Assembly: GCF_003339685.1 (NCBI RefSeq)
Contig: NZ_QPKI01000027.1
Span: 1-59,569 of the forward strand
Direction: 5' to 3'
DNA length: 59,569 nt
Source: Halomonas sp. DQ26W
GTDB lineage: Bacteria; Pseudomonadota; Gammaproteobacteria; Pseudomonadales; Halomonadaceae
Shown: positions 51,733 through 59,569 of the stretch, piece by piece
Layout of the letters: each line of letters begins with the position of its first letter
Numbering within the stretch: the first letter of the stretch is position 1
Translations under genes and position numbers: made by a program
The notes under the pieces: model-generated
The model's input: only the letters and a program-made list of their open reading frames with translations
The model's database searches: none
Told to the model about the DNA's origin: nothing

Positions 51733-51995
51733 GCCAAACTGCTAGCCGCCACATCTATACGGTACACCCAGTATACGGGTCCACCCTGCCACCAATACGG
51801 ATCCACCCTACAATTCCTGTCGGCAATCTCCTACAACAATAGCCAGATGTCTTACTCTCGGTTACAACGTATATTAGTCGTTCACCAACGGCTCGACTCT
51901 TAATGTTTTTATTTTTCAATGTCTTGGCTTTCTTGGCATGCCGAGCCGACAAAAAATGACAGGCCTGCACGCAGCAGGAACTATAGGACGCCCGC

Positions 51996-52904
51996 ATGAC
52001 CGAAGAGAACGCCATGACGGGTGGGGGGCTAGATATACCTGGCAACCTTCGCGATTTCACCGAACGGCTGCCCGGCGTCATCTTCCAGTTTCATCGTGAC
52101 CTCGATGGCCACATGCACTTCCCCTACCTAGCCGGTAGCGGTACCGGCCTGCCAGGCATCGACCGTAACGTAATGGGCCAAAACGCACGGCACATGCTCG
52201 ACCGGCTCGATGACGAGGATTATCCAAAGCTGATGGCCGCCATCGAGCGCTCGGCTCGCTGGGGCGTTCCCATCACGACCAAGTTCCGTATCCGCCTGCC
52301 CCATGGCCGTTGTCGCTGGGTTGCCCTGCGCGCCCAGCCGGAGGATGCACACTCGGGTGTGCTCTGGTATGGCCTGATGATCGATATCACCGAGCAGATG
52401 GTGGAGGAAGCACGTCTTCGTCGCCTTTCTGACACCGATGACCTGACCGGACTGGCCAACCGCCGCAAGCTGATGGTTCGACTCGCCGAAGAGATGTCCA
52501 GATGCAACCGGCATGGTTCTCCCCTGTCGCTGATGCTCATCGACCTGGACCATTTCAAACGCGTCAATGACACCTGGGGACACCTGCAGGGCGATCAGGT
52601 ACTGGCCGAACTTGCCAAGCTATGCCGTAAACTGCTTCGCAAAGAAGATACCATCGCACGACTGGGCGGCGAGGAATTTGCCGTGATTCTGCCACTAACC
52701 CCCCTTGTGCACAGCCTTCCCCTCGCCGAACGGTTGCGTCAGAGCATTGCCGAGCACGCCTTCGGCATCGAGCCCGGACAGATCACCGCCAGCATTGGCC
52801 TGGCCGAGTACCGGCCAGAGGAGCCTCGGGATGTACTGATCGAGCGCGCCGACCGCCGCCTGTATGCGGCCAAGCATCAGGGACGCAATCGGGTCGAGAG
52901 CTGA
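51996..52904 (+). CDS. Diguanylate cyclase with N-terminal PAS domain
   Basis: 302 residues, soluble. PAS/PAC-like sensor from residue 18 to about 135 (LPGVIFQFHRDLDGHMHFPY to YGLMIDITEQM), then GGDEF: DDLTGLANRRKLMVRLAEEM, LIDLDHFKRVNDTWGHLQGD, and ARLGGEEFAVILP with RxxD (RKED) five residues before. Catalysis and product inhibition should both be intact. The 263 bp upstream are AT-rich, with three loose copies of TACGG(A/G)TCCACCCT near 51760-51810. Stimulus unknown. Confidence 0.92.
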   Translation: MTEENAMTGGGLDIPGNLRDFTERLPGVIFQFHRDLDGHMHFPYLAGSGTGLPGIDRNVMGQNARHMLDRLDDEDYPKLMAAIERSARWGVPITTKFRIRLPHGRCRWVALRAQPEDAHSGVLWYGLMIDITEQMVEEARLRRLSDTDDLTGLANRRKLMVRLAEEMSRCNRHGSPLSLMLIDLDHFKRVNDTWGHLQGDQVLAELAKLCRKLLRKEDTIARLGGEEFAVILPLTPLVHSLPLAERLRQSIAEHAFGIEPGQITASIGLAEYRPEEPRDVLIERADRRLYAAKHQGRNRVES

Positions 52905-52938
52905 CGGCGCATTGATGCGGGGCTTCAGGCTCTCGCCG

Positions 52939-53423
52939 TTAGAGCGTTGAGAGCGTGACCGGCATTCTCGGTTTGCCAGGGGAGCTTCTGCCCACTGGCA
53001 ACTGCCCGTCCTTGCGGCGGGTCAGCTTGTGCTTCCAGGCCCAGTAGCGGGCACCGATGTTATAGCTGGCGTTGGGGTCCGCGTTATACTGCTTCCCGCT
53101 GTTAAAAGAGGCCAGTTCGTGCTGACCTTTGTCCCGCTTGACGCGACCCGAGCCGTCGAACGCCCAGGCAGAGGTGCCTCGGGCGTCACGATGCTGGCCG
53201 TGGCCAGCGTATTGATCCCGACATCCACTGCGCATACACGCTGCTGATCGGGGAGTGCTTCAGGCTTCATTTCCACCGGCACTGCCAGGTGGCAGCGCTG
53301 GGTGAGCACCAGGGTTGGTGACTTAACGGTGCCCAGGCGATGCCGCTGGCGTAGCGCCCCCCCCTTAATCGCAGACTTTCGAAGCCTAGCCCCTCGTATG
53401 CTAGCTGCTTGCTTCGTTGACAC
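52939..53423 (-). pseudogene. TnpB (IS200/IS605 family) remnant, frameshifted and internally deleted
   Basis: Two overlapping minus-strand frames give pieces of a TnpB-like protein. The first contains CHLAVPVEMKPEALP and CAVDVGINTLATASIVTPEA, which is the RuvC-I Asp region; the second contains FDGSGRVKRDKGQHELASFN and YNADPNASYNIGARYWAWKH, which fits the RuvC-III Asp region. The stretch in between, with the RuvC-II Glu and zinc finger, is missing, as is the N-terminus. It cannot encode a working RNA-guided nuclease. No tnpA is nearby. Confidence 0.8.
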
Positions 53424-53479
53424 CGTGTCGACCTAGGCCCAAGGTTAATATAACCTCGCCCTTGCTTGAGGAGATTGAC

Positions 53480-53818
53480 ATGGCCCGGCTCTCTCGTCAG
53501 CCCTGCGAAGCCTGCCGCCGCAACGCACCGACCGTCAGTGAGGCAGAGATCCTGCTGTTCAAACCAGAGGTTCCCGAGTGGCAGATCCTCGAGCGCAATG
53601 GCATCATGCAGCTTGAGCGGGTCTTTACCTTCACGGACTTTCAACAGGCGCTGGCCTTCACCAACCGTGTCGGTGACATTGCCGAGGCGGCCGGTCATCA
53701 TCCGGCCCTGCTGACCGAATGGGGAAGGGTTACAGTGACCTGGTGGTCGCACAAGATTCAAGGCCTGCACCGCAACGACTTCATACTTGCCGCCAGAACC
53801 GACGAGGTAGCGAATTAA
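53480..53818 (+). CDS. phhB: Pterin-4-alpha-carbinolamine dehydratase
   Basis: 112 residues from the ATG at 53480 behind GAGGAG. Family features: [58 protein letters not shown] (residues 70-100), with the catalytic HHP motif. It recycles tetrahydrobiopterin after phenylalanine hydroxylation. It ends one base before the aromatic aminotransferase start, as phhB-phhC do in Pseudomonas, but phhA is not in the window; TnpB debris lies where it would be. Confidence 0.92.
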   Translation: MARLSRQPCEACRRNAPTVSEAEILLFKPEVPEWQILERNGIMQLERVFTFTDFQQALAFTNRVGDIAEAAGHHPALLTEWGRVTVTWWSHKIQGLHRNDFILAARTDEVAN

Positions 53819-55006
53819 ATGTTCGAACATATTGAGCGGGTCCCCGGGGATGCCATCCTCGGATTGATCGAGGCCTTCAAGAAGGACACCAATCCCCAGA
53901 AAGTCGATCTCGGCGTCGGCGTCTACAAGGACGCGAAGGGCAACACCCCGGTAATGCGCGCCGTCAAGGAAGCCGAGGCCCTGCTGCTCAAAAACGAGAC
54001 CACCAAGACCTACATTGGCTCCCACGGTGCCCCCAGCTATGGCGAAGTGGTCCTACCCATGGTGCTGGGAGAAGACTCCCCGGTACTGGCGGCAAAGCGT
54101 GCCAGTGCCACTCAATCGCCGGGCGGCACCGGTGCCCTGCGCCTGGCAGCGGACTTCATCGCGCATCAGCTGCCCGGCAAGGACATCTGGGTCAGTGATC
54201 CGACCTGGCCAAACCACCTGGGCATCTTCCCCGCCGCGGGCCTGACGCTGCACAAGTACCCCTACGTTGATGCTGACAACCGCCTGGATTTCGACGGCAT
54301 GCTGGGAGCCTTGAAGTCGATCCCCGAAGGCGATGTGGTGCTGCTGCACGCCTGCTGCCACAACCCCACCGGCTTTGATCTTTCCCGCGAGCAGTGGCAG
54401 CAGGTTTTGGAGGTTGTCCGCGAGCGCAACCTGCTGCCGCTGATCGACTTCGCCTACCAGGGCTTCGGCGAGGGCCTGGATGAGGACGCCTATGGGGTTC
54501 GCCTGATGGCCGAGAACCTCGACGAAGTGATCATCACCAGCTCCTGCTCCAAGAACTTCGGCATCTACTGCGAACGGACCGGCTGCTTGATCATGGTGGC
54601 CAAAGACAACGAGCAGATGGGGAACGTGCGCTCGCAGGTCGCCATCGTCGCTCGCGAGAACTACTCCAACCCGCCGTCACATGGCGGCGCCATCGTCAGC
54701 GAGATCCTGCACTCCGCTGAACTCACTGCCCTGTGGCGTGAGGAGTTGACCGAAATGCGTGACCGCATCAATACGCTGCGGCGCGACTTTGTCGAAGCCC
54801 TCAAGCCCTACGACCTCGATCAGAAGTATGCCTGTGTGGCAGAGCAGCGTGGCATGTTTTCCTATACCGGCCTGACTCCGGAGCAGGTCGACCGCCTGCG
54901 TGACGAATTCGGCATTTACATGGTTCGCTCAGGCCGTGCCAACGTGGCAGGCTTCTCACACGAGAACCTTCCCTACCTGGCCAAGGCGATCGCTGCGGTC
55001 AACTGA
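53819..55006 (+). CDS. Aromatic amino-acid / aspartate aminotransferase (class I)
   Basis: 395 residues. PLP enzyme of the AspC/TyrB/PhhC group: VDLGVGVYKDAKGNTPVM, SPGGTGALRLAADFI, WVSDPTWPNHLGIF, CCHNPTGFDLSREQW, and the PLP-binding Lys in TSSCSKNFGIYCERTG; ARENYSNPPSHGGAIV and the substrate-carboxylate Arg in YMVRSGRANVAGF. Co-transcribed with phhB (adjacent stop and start), it most likely transaminates tyrosine and phenylalanine, PhhC-like; aspartate activity is also possible. Confidence 0.93.
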   Translation: MFEHIERVPGDAILGLIEAFKKDTNPQKVDLGVGVYKDAKGNTPVMRAVKEAEALLLKNETTKTYIGSHGAPSYGEVVLPMVLGEDSPVLAAKRASATQSPGGTGALRLAADFIAHQLPGKDIWVSDPTWPNHLGIFPAAGLTLHKYPYVDADNRLDFDGMLGALKSIPEGDVVLLHACCHNPTGFDLSREQWQQVLEVVRERNLLPLIDFAYQGFGEGLDEDAYGVRLMAENLDEVIITSSCSKNFGIYCERTGCLIMVAKDNEQMGNVRSQVAIVARENYSNPPSHGGAIVSEILHSAELTALWREELTEMRDRINTLRRDFVEALKPYDLDQKYACVAEQRGMFSYTGLTPEQVDRLRDEFGIYMVRSGRANVAGFSHENLPYLAKAIAAVN

Positions 55007-55171
55007 TCGCGGCGCTGTCCACACCACCTCAAGCGACAAAACCCCGGCCCTTATAGGCGATGCTGGCCGCACCGCGCTCTGCTAGCACAAGTCGAACGGC
55101 GCCAGCATCCGAACTGTTGCCTCCGGCCGACTGAGCCAGTGGCCAATCGCAGAAAGGCCCTGCCGCTGGTT

Positions 55172-55260
55172 TGAACTGACCCCCAATAGTTGGACGGTTC
55201 ATTCAGCCGGCGCTCAAGGCCTGGGTCCTGTACTGCACAGGGCTCGGCCTTCGCCTCGTC
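55172..55260 (-). mobile_element. Right-end remnant of an IS3-family insertion sequence
   Basis: TGAACTGACCCCCAATAGTT at 55172-55191 followed by GGAC looks like an IS3-family terminal inverted repeat. Reading inward on the minus strand, the end of OrfB is recognisable as [13 protein letters not shown] and a TGA stop at 55205-55203. Only this end is present. It abuts the dadA fragment at about 55257. Confidence 0.65.
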
Positions 55261-55440
55261 GCCACCTAGTGGAAAGACGTCACGTACCACCATGCTGATG
55301 GTGGCACGCCGCTTCTCCAGCAGGCTCAGATCATAGAAAGCCAGTTCCGCGGCACCACCCACCCGAATGCGACCATCGAAACGCGAGATCGCCACTTTAA
55401 AGGTCTCGTCCATGACAGTGGACTGGGGACTCCACCGGAG
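55258..55440 (-). pseudogene. D-amino-acid dehydrogenase (dadA) fragment
   Basis: About 60 residues: [55 protein letters not shown]. This matches the central part of DadA (VMDETYKVAITRF...IRVGGMAE in the family). The frame continues into the IS3 remnant on one side and into unrecognisable sequence on the other. It is a relic of a gene broken by insertion. Confidence 0.75.
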
Positions 55441-55682
55441 AATAACCGCAGCGGGTGTTACCGACTGCGATCATGTCATCGAGAAAGGCACCATCAACCT
55501 GCGGTCGGATGGAGCAAGCAGGAACAGGGGTAATGACTTGGGAGAGAGACGTGGGGCAATAACATAGGAAAAGGGAATTGAGCCAACCATCGTCAGAAAC
55601 TGGCAGGACGCCACCAGGCTTCTCGGCCCGGCGGCGCCCATAGTAGGCCAATCAGCGACATGTGCGCATTGGCCAGACATCT
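55441..55682. other. Decayed intergenic DNA without a recognisable gene
   Basis: Together with 55007-55171 this makes about 670 bp without an intact gene around the IS3/dadA relics. Short open frames exist on the minus strand, but none matches a family I know. Confidence 0.5.
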
Positions 55683-56144
55683 TTACTGAGCGGGCGGAGC
55701 CTGCTGCATCTGCTGCTGCATCTGATTCATTCGTTGCTGCTGCTGCGCCATTACCTCTTCCAACTGATTACGCTGCTCTTCGGTAAACACGGCTTCAACC
55801 CTGGCCTGCAGCAGGGTCGTCTCGGCGGCGAGTTCGCCGGTCAATTCACCTAGCCTTGTCGCATCCTGACGAATCGCTGACTCATCGAAATTGGGGTCGA
55901 TATGATCGCCCAGTGCGGCCTGGAGGGCCTGAGCCTCCTGTTCCATGGGCTGCAGACGCTGCTGGGCGTCATCCAGAAGCCCACGAATTTCCTGTTGCTG
56001 GCCATCAGCCAGGTCCAGCAGTTCGTGGAGCTGATCCACCTGGTCACCTTGTTGCGGCGGAGCCTGCATGGACTGCTGTGCCATGGCCGGTGACGCCATG
56101 CCCAGTGCCACAAGGGCCGTTGCTACAAGTTTGACTACTTTCAT
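55683..56144 (-). CDS. Spy/CpxP-like periplasmic protein
   Basis: 153 residues, ATG at 56144 with GGAG upstream. A signal peptide (VATALVALGMASPAMAQ) is followed by an all-helical, Gln/Glu-rich protein: LDLADGQQQEIRGLLDDAQQ, LQARVEAVFTEEQRNQLEEV (an LTxxQ-like motif) and a Gln/Met-rich tail. This is the layout of Spy/CpxP-type periplasmic chaperones or envelope-stress sensors. It stands alone; the assignment is by pattern and not by a specific signature. Confidence 0.72.
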   Translation of the reverse strand: MKVVKLVATALVALGMASPAMAQQSMQAPPQQGDQVDQLHELLDLADGQQQEIRGLLDDAQQRLQPMEQEAQALQAALGDHIDPNFDESAIRQDATRLGELTGELAAETTLLQARVEAVFTEEQRNQLEEVMAQQQQRMNQMQQQMQQAPPAQ

Positions 56145-56250
56145 TTATTACTCCAATTCGTCATGGACAAGTCTGTGGCTGAATGGCCACTCACCCTACC
56201 ATGACACGGAAAAACACAATTAGTTCGGCCCGTTGCATCTCTGGCACCCT

Positions 56251-57621
56251 TCACCGGACGATGGGCCCGGCACCTTCCCGGCCACGATGACGCCGATGGG
56301 GACGACCAAGAATTCGCCGAAGTAGGTGCCAGGCAGCCAAGCCAGCCAGCAGGTTGCCTACCGCTGCGCCCAGCGCCAGCCCGGTCAGGCTTCCCTGTTG
56401 CGCCCCCAGCCATAGGCAGGGCAGGTAGAAGAGGAAGAGTCTCGCACAGGAAAGCAGCATGGCTCGCAGAGGCCAACCCAGGGCGTTGCCAGCCGAAACC
56501 ACCAGCATGCAGACACCGAGCAGGGCATAACTTGGCAACAGCAAACGGATCAACGTGGCCAGATCATCACGCACCTCGGGATTGCCGGCGAGTGCCAGCG
56601 CTACCCAGGGGGCTGAAATGGCCATCACCACGCCGAGCCCCAACTGCCAGAGAACGACCACTTTCAGTGCCAGCCGCATAAGACGATGCACCTGCTCCCA
56701 GTCCCCGGCGCCGTAACATCGACCCAGCCAGGGAGGAAGGGACATGGTCATGGCCAGCACGATCATCAGGGAGACCGTCTCGAGTCGGCTGGCCAGCCCC
56801 CAAGCTGCCACTGCAATTTCACCAAGGCCCGCCACCACTGAAATCGCCAGCATGGCCGCCAGAGGCGGCATCAACTGGCTGACCATGGCCGGACCCGCAA
56901 TACCGGCGAAGGGGCGAGCCGAACGAGCCAGTTCACCACCCAGCCCCCAACGCGACAACCAGTCCATACATGCCAGGCGACGCCCCAGCACCAGCAGTCC
57001 ACACGAGAAGGCGATGACCGTAGCCCAGGCCGCACCGGGCAGCCCCAGCCCACCCCAAGGGCCGATACCAAAGATCAGGAGTGGATCGAGCACCAGGTTC
57101 ACCAGGCTGGTTAACACCATCAGCTTGCCGGGCAGCCGGGTATCGCCATGGGCTCGAAACAGGCTGTAGCCAAAGTAGAGCACAGCACCCAACCATGCAG
57201 CCAGCAGCTGCGGCGCCCAATAGATACGAATCAACTCTCGCGTTGCTGCATCGGCTCCCAGGCGTGCAAACACAGGTTCCTGCACCCACCACAGCAGCAG
57301 CGCCAGCAGTGCAATAAGAGCCGTGCCCACCAACAGCACCAGCAGACCCAGCCGCCGAGCGCGCTCCTGTTCACCTGCCCCCAGCGTACGGGAGATCATC
57401 GCGGCAATCGCGATCCCCAGTCCGACCTGCACACCGATTACCAGAAACGATAGCGGAAAGGTGAAAGACTGAGCGGCCAGGGGGGCGGTACCCAAACGGG
57501 CGATAAAAGCACTGTCTACCAGTTGGAAGCCGAGCAGCGCCAGCACACCGATGGCCATGGGCCAGGTCTGGCGCCACAGGGTCAAGCCGAGGGAGGGAGA
57601 ATTGGCAGACTGGGGCGTCAC
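56251..57621 (-). CDS. MATE family efflux transporter (DinF-like)
   Basis: 456 residues with twelve hydrophobic helices. GTG start at 57621 with GGAGAG upstream. LVDSAFIARLGTAPLAAQSF and the pseudo-repeat in the second half are MATE-typical; LMVLTSLVNLVLDPLLIFGI and GLGLPGAAWATVIAFS fit the DinF/NorM group. It should extrude cationic drugs or oxidised compounds using Na+ or H+. It is the only full MATE gene here and serves as the reference for the deleted copy at 15756-16067, a paralogue. Confidence 0.92.
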   Translation of the reverse strand: MTPQSANSPSLGLTLWRQTWPMAIGVLALLGFQLVDSAFIARLGTAPLAAQSFTFPLSFLVIGVQVGLGIAIAAMISRTLGAGEQERARRLGLLVLLVGTALIALLALLLWWVQEPVFARLGADAATRELIRIYWAPQLLAAWLGAVLYFGYSLFRAHGDTRLPGKLMVLTSLVNLVLDPLLIFGIGPWGGLGLPGAAWATVIAFSCGLLVLGRRLACMDWLSRWGLGGELARSARPFAGIAGPAMVSQLMPPLAAMLAISVVAGLGEIAVAAWGLASRLETVSLMIVLAMTMSLPPWLGRCYGAGDWEQVHRLMRLALKVVVLWQLGLGVVMAISAPWVALALAGNPEVRDDLATLIRLLLPSYALLGVCMLVVSAGNALGWPLRAMLLSCARLFLFYLPCLWLGAQQGSLTGLALGAAVGNLLAGLAAWHLLRRILGRPHRRHRGREGAGPIVR

Positions 57622-57731
57622 AGGCTCTCCAGTGTTCAGGAATGGGGACGATCAGCCCACCTGCGAGACTCGACAAGCACTTTCTCAGCGACGCATGGTA
57701 TCGGTTTTCCGTGCGACATCACTCAGCAAGC

Positions 57732-57757
57732 GCACCCTCGGCCGGGGCCGAGGGTGC
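57732..57757. terminator. Perfect 12-bp hairpin downstream of yceI
   Basis: GCACCCTCGGCC and GGCCGAGGGTGC around GG, 28 bp past the yceI stop. No U-run on either side, so its role as a terminator is not certain. Confidence 0.5.
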
Positions 57758-57784
57758 AGCAACTTGAAGGGAGCGTGAATGCGC

Positions 57785-58381
57785 TTACTGACGCACGCCT
57801 TCAAAGGTCAGGTAGAGTTCGAGCTCGTGCATCACTTCCGGGAAATCGCTCATGTCGATACCATAGTCTTCCAACGTCAACATCGTGCTGCCCTCGAAAC
57901 CGCTACGGTAGTTGCCCCAGGGGTCTTCGCCTTCGCCCACCAGAGTGACCGGCATCTCGATCTCGCGGGTCTCGCCCTTGAGCGTCAGGTCACCGGTAAT
58001 CACACCTTCGTTGTCTCCGATCGGCTCGAAGCCGGTGGAGACGAACGTGGCTGTCGGGTAGTCACCGGCACTCAGGAAATCATCGCTCAGAAAGTGGCGG
58101 TCACGCTCTGCATGGTTGCTGTTCAGGCTGTTCACCTGGACTTCCATCTGGATACTCGAGGCCTCGAGATTATCCGGATCGTAGTGGAACTGACCCTCGA
58201 ACTCCTCGAAGTTGCCCAGAATGTAGGAGTAACCGAGGTGGTTGATCTTGAACTGGATAAAGGCGTGCTGGCCTTCGGTATCGATCACGTAGTCGTCAGC
58301 CTGAGCCTGGCTGAAGCCTACGAAGGAGGCGGCGCCCAGGGCGGCGACGAGAGCGGTTTTGTTTAACGTATTGGTCAACAT
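57785..58381 (-). CDS. yceI: YceI family periplasmic lipid-binding protein
   Basis: 198 residues from the ATG at 58381 (AAGGAG upstream). A signal peptide (LVAALGAASFVGFSQAQA) precedes the lipocalin-like YceI barrel: YVIDTEGQHAFIQFKINHLG, FEEFEGQFHYDPDNLEASSI, HLSDDFLSAGDYPTATFVST-type stretch (here RHFLSDDFLSAGDYPTATF) and GNYRSGFEGSTML. The family binds isoprenoid quinones. It is coupled to the cytochrome b561 gene 41 bp upstream, as in E. coli yceJ-yceI. Confidence 0.95.
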   Translation of the reverse strand: MLTNTLNKTALVAALGAASFVGFSQAQADDYVIDTEGQHAFIQFKINHLGYSYILGNFEEFEGQFHYDPDNLEASSIQMEVQVNSLNSNHAERDRHFLSDDFLSAGDYPTATFVSTGFEPIGDNEGVITGDLTLKGETREIEMPVTLVGEGEDPWGNYRSGFEGSTMLTLEDYGIDMSDFPEVMHELELYLTFEGVRQ

Positions 58382-58422
58382 AGTGATGGTTCTCCTTGTG
58401 AAGGTGCGCCGGGGCGCAACGG

Positions 58423-58977
58423 TCACCGGCGACGCGTGCGTGCCGGATTCAACATGCGTGTCAGGGTGTCGCGACGATCGAGAATGTGATGCTTGAGTGC
58501 CGCCACGGCATGACCAGCGGCCAGCAACATCAAGGCGAGCCCACTGTACCAGTGGACCTCTCCTGCGATACTGGCCTGGTTGGGCAGATCACTGAGCAGC
58601 GCCGGCACTTCGAACCAGTCAAAGACACTGATTCCACGCCCCCTGGCGGTAGAGATCAGGTAGCCGCTGACCATGACCACCAACAGCATCACATAGAGAG
58701 CAGTGTGTCCCAGATGCGCGGCGAGGCGTTCGAAACGGCTGCCTTGAGCGAAAGGTGTGGGCTGCATGAAACGCCAAATCAGCCTCAGCAGCGTGGCGAA
58801 TAACAACAGCATGCCTATGGAGCGGTGCCACCAGGGAGCAAGGTTGTACCAGGCATCGAAGTAACCCAGGCCCGTCATCCACCAGCCAAGAACAAAGAGC
58901 CCGACAACGACAAGGGCACTGAGCCAGTGCAGGATGATGCTGACCAGGCCCCAGCCTGAGCGGGTATTGCGCCACAT
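58423..58977 (-). CDS. Cytochrome b561
   Basis: 184 residues, four membrane helices. Heme b ligands are provided by His residues in SIILHWLSALVVVGLFVLGW, APWWHRSIGMLLLFATLLRL, HTALYVMLLVVMVSGYLIS and EVHWYSGLALMLLAAGHAVAAL. It is YceJ-like and transfers electrons at the inner membrane, probably with quinone and the YceI partner. It is the first gene of the pair; a repeat array lies upstream. Confidence 0.93.
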   Translation of the reverse strand: MWRNTRSGWGLVSIILHWLSALVVVGLFVLGWWMTGLGYFDAWYNLAPWWHRSIGMLLLFATLLRLIWRFMQPTPFAQGSRFERLAAHLGHTALYVMLLVVMVSGYLISTARGRGISVFDWFEVPALLSDLPNQASIAGEVHWYSGLALMLLAAGHAVAALKHHILDRRDTLTRMLNPARTRRR

Positions 58978-59078
58978 ATCGCCCTCTTGGAATCAACAGA
59001 CTTCGACGAGGGAAAGCTTACCGCAGTGCAGTATCAGCATCTGCTGAAAAAAGCCGAATGCAACGTTCAAAAAAATGG

Positions 59079-59569
59079 TTCTTCACACTTTGGCGTGAAT
59101 CTGCTCTGCACAGACTGCATTGTGGAAGGACGCCTCGGCGATAGCGACGCAGGCGCTCCTTGTTGGAGCGCTCGGTTCGGCGCCCCGACTCCGCATCGCG
59201 ACTGGCGCCGTCAGGCGCCTTGGCGGAGGCCACGGCGTTGGCGATGGTCGCTGGCACCGGCAACCCCGCCGGGAGGCCTGCGGCCTCCAGTCGTGATCTG
59301 AAGATACTCCAACAGCGGTGTGGCGCCGTTGGTGGAGAGGATCGCTGTCGGAGCGCTGGTTTCCATCGCGACTGGCGCCGGCAGGCGCCCGGCGGAGGCT
59401 GCCGCGCTGGCAATAACCGCGACCATGGCAACACCGCCGGGAGGCCTGCGGCCTCCAGTCGTGATCTGAAGATGCTCCAACAGCGGCGTGGCACCGTCGG
59501 TAGAAAGAATCATTGTTGGAGCGCTGGTTCCCATCGCGACTGGCGCCGCCAGGCGCCTTGGCGGAGGCG
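59079..59569. repeat. BIME-like palindromic repeat array running off the window end
   Basis: It opens with CTTCACACTTTGGCGTGAAT and about 95 bp that match, in inverted orientation, the end of the 23.2-23.9 kb array. A long head with GAGCGCTCGGTTCGGCGC follows, then units with heads near 59161, 59347 and 59515. Orientation is the same as in the 1-770 array. The last unit is cut by the window end. Confidence 0.92.

Noticed and set aside
53417..53479. Extension of phhB upstream of 53480
   Set aside because: The upstream codons belong to decayed transposon DNA; the ATG at 53480 has a strong ribosome site and matches family length.

Overview
The window is a 59.6-kb piece of a high-GC gammaproteobacterial chromosome. 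Gene content and order (gacA-uvrC-pgsA followed by tRNA-Gly/Cys/Leu, a single flgA/flgBCDEFGHIJKL/flgMN cluster, ppsA/ppsR, nadB-ygfX-sdhE, ihfB-lapA-lapB, YceI/cytochrome b561) fit a motile aerobic heterotroph of the Oceanospirillales/Pseudomonadales type. My best guess is Halomonadaceae, inferred from protein flavour and repeat style and not proven. I see no prophage, plasmid functions, CRISPR array or secretion system.

Layout. 1-0.77 kb: array of a palindromic repeat. 0.8-3.6 kb: divergent heme oxygenase and bacteriophytochrome-diguanylate cyclase (a red/far-red light to c-di-GMP module). 4-7.6 kb: outer-membrane barrel, RraA-like protein, repeat array, membrane glycerophosphodiesterase. 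7.6-13 kb: gamma-glutamyltransferase, PEP synthase and its divergent regulator PpsR. 13-15.7 kb: glutarate CoA-transferase and glutaryl-CoA dehydrogenase (lysine/glutarate catabolism) with a strong palindrome on the gcdH promoter. 15.7-17.2 kb: an internally deleted MATE gene and the largest repeat array. 17.2-23.1 kb: valine/branched-chain catabolism (mmsB, HIBYL-CoA hydrolase, acyl-CoA dehydrogenase) divergent from a LiuR-like MerR regulator and an acyl-CoA synthetase. 23.2-23.9 kb: another repeat array. 24-36.9 kb: the flagellar rod/hook/HAP genes. 37-41.2 kb: a diguanylate cyclase and a degenerate GGDEF/EAL protein, then tRNA-Ala. 41.6-45.2 kb: gacA, uvrC, pgsA and tRNAs. 45.4-52.9 kb: nadB, ygfX, sdhE, ihfB, lapAB, pyrF, cfa, and a PAS-diguanylate cyclase. 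53-55.7 kb: decayed mobile DNA (TnpB remnant, IS3 end, dadA fragment) around phhB and an aromatic aminotransferase. 55.7-59 kb: Spy-like protein, MATE transporter, YceI and cytochrome b561. 59.1 kb to the end: repeat array.

How things connect. Flagellar late genes carry recognisable sigma-28 promoters: flgM and flgKL match the consensus almost perfectly, and a third near-match precedes the degenerate GGDEF/EAL gene. This places that gene in the motility regulon. Four proteins with GGDEF domains lie in the window, all keeping an RxxD inhibitory site, so c-di-GMP signalling, light sensing and motility are close neighbours.

The least ordinary feature is DNA that codes for nothing. A compound inverted-repeat family (about two dozen units of roughly 125 bp separated by 30-45 bp spacers) fills six intergenic gaps, often abutting stop codons or terminators. 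The flagellar operon has separately been invaded between genes, without loss of gene order, by a MITE-like inverted repeat, a solo end of the same element, a 21-bp tandem array born from the flgF stop region, and one copy of the large repeat.
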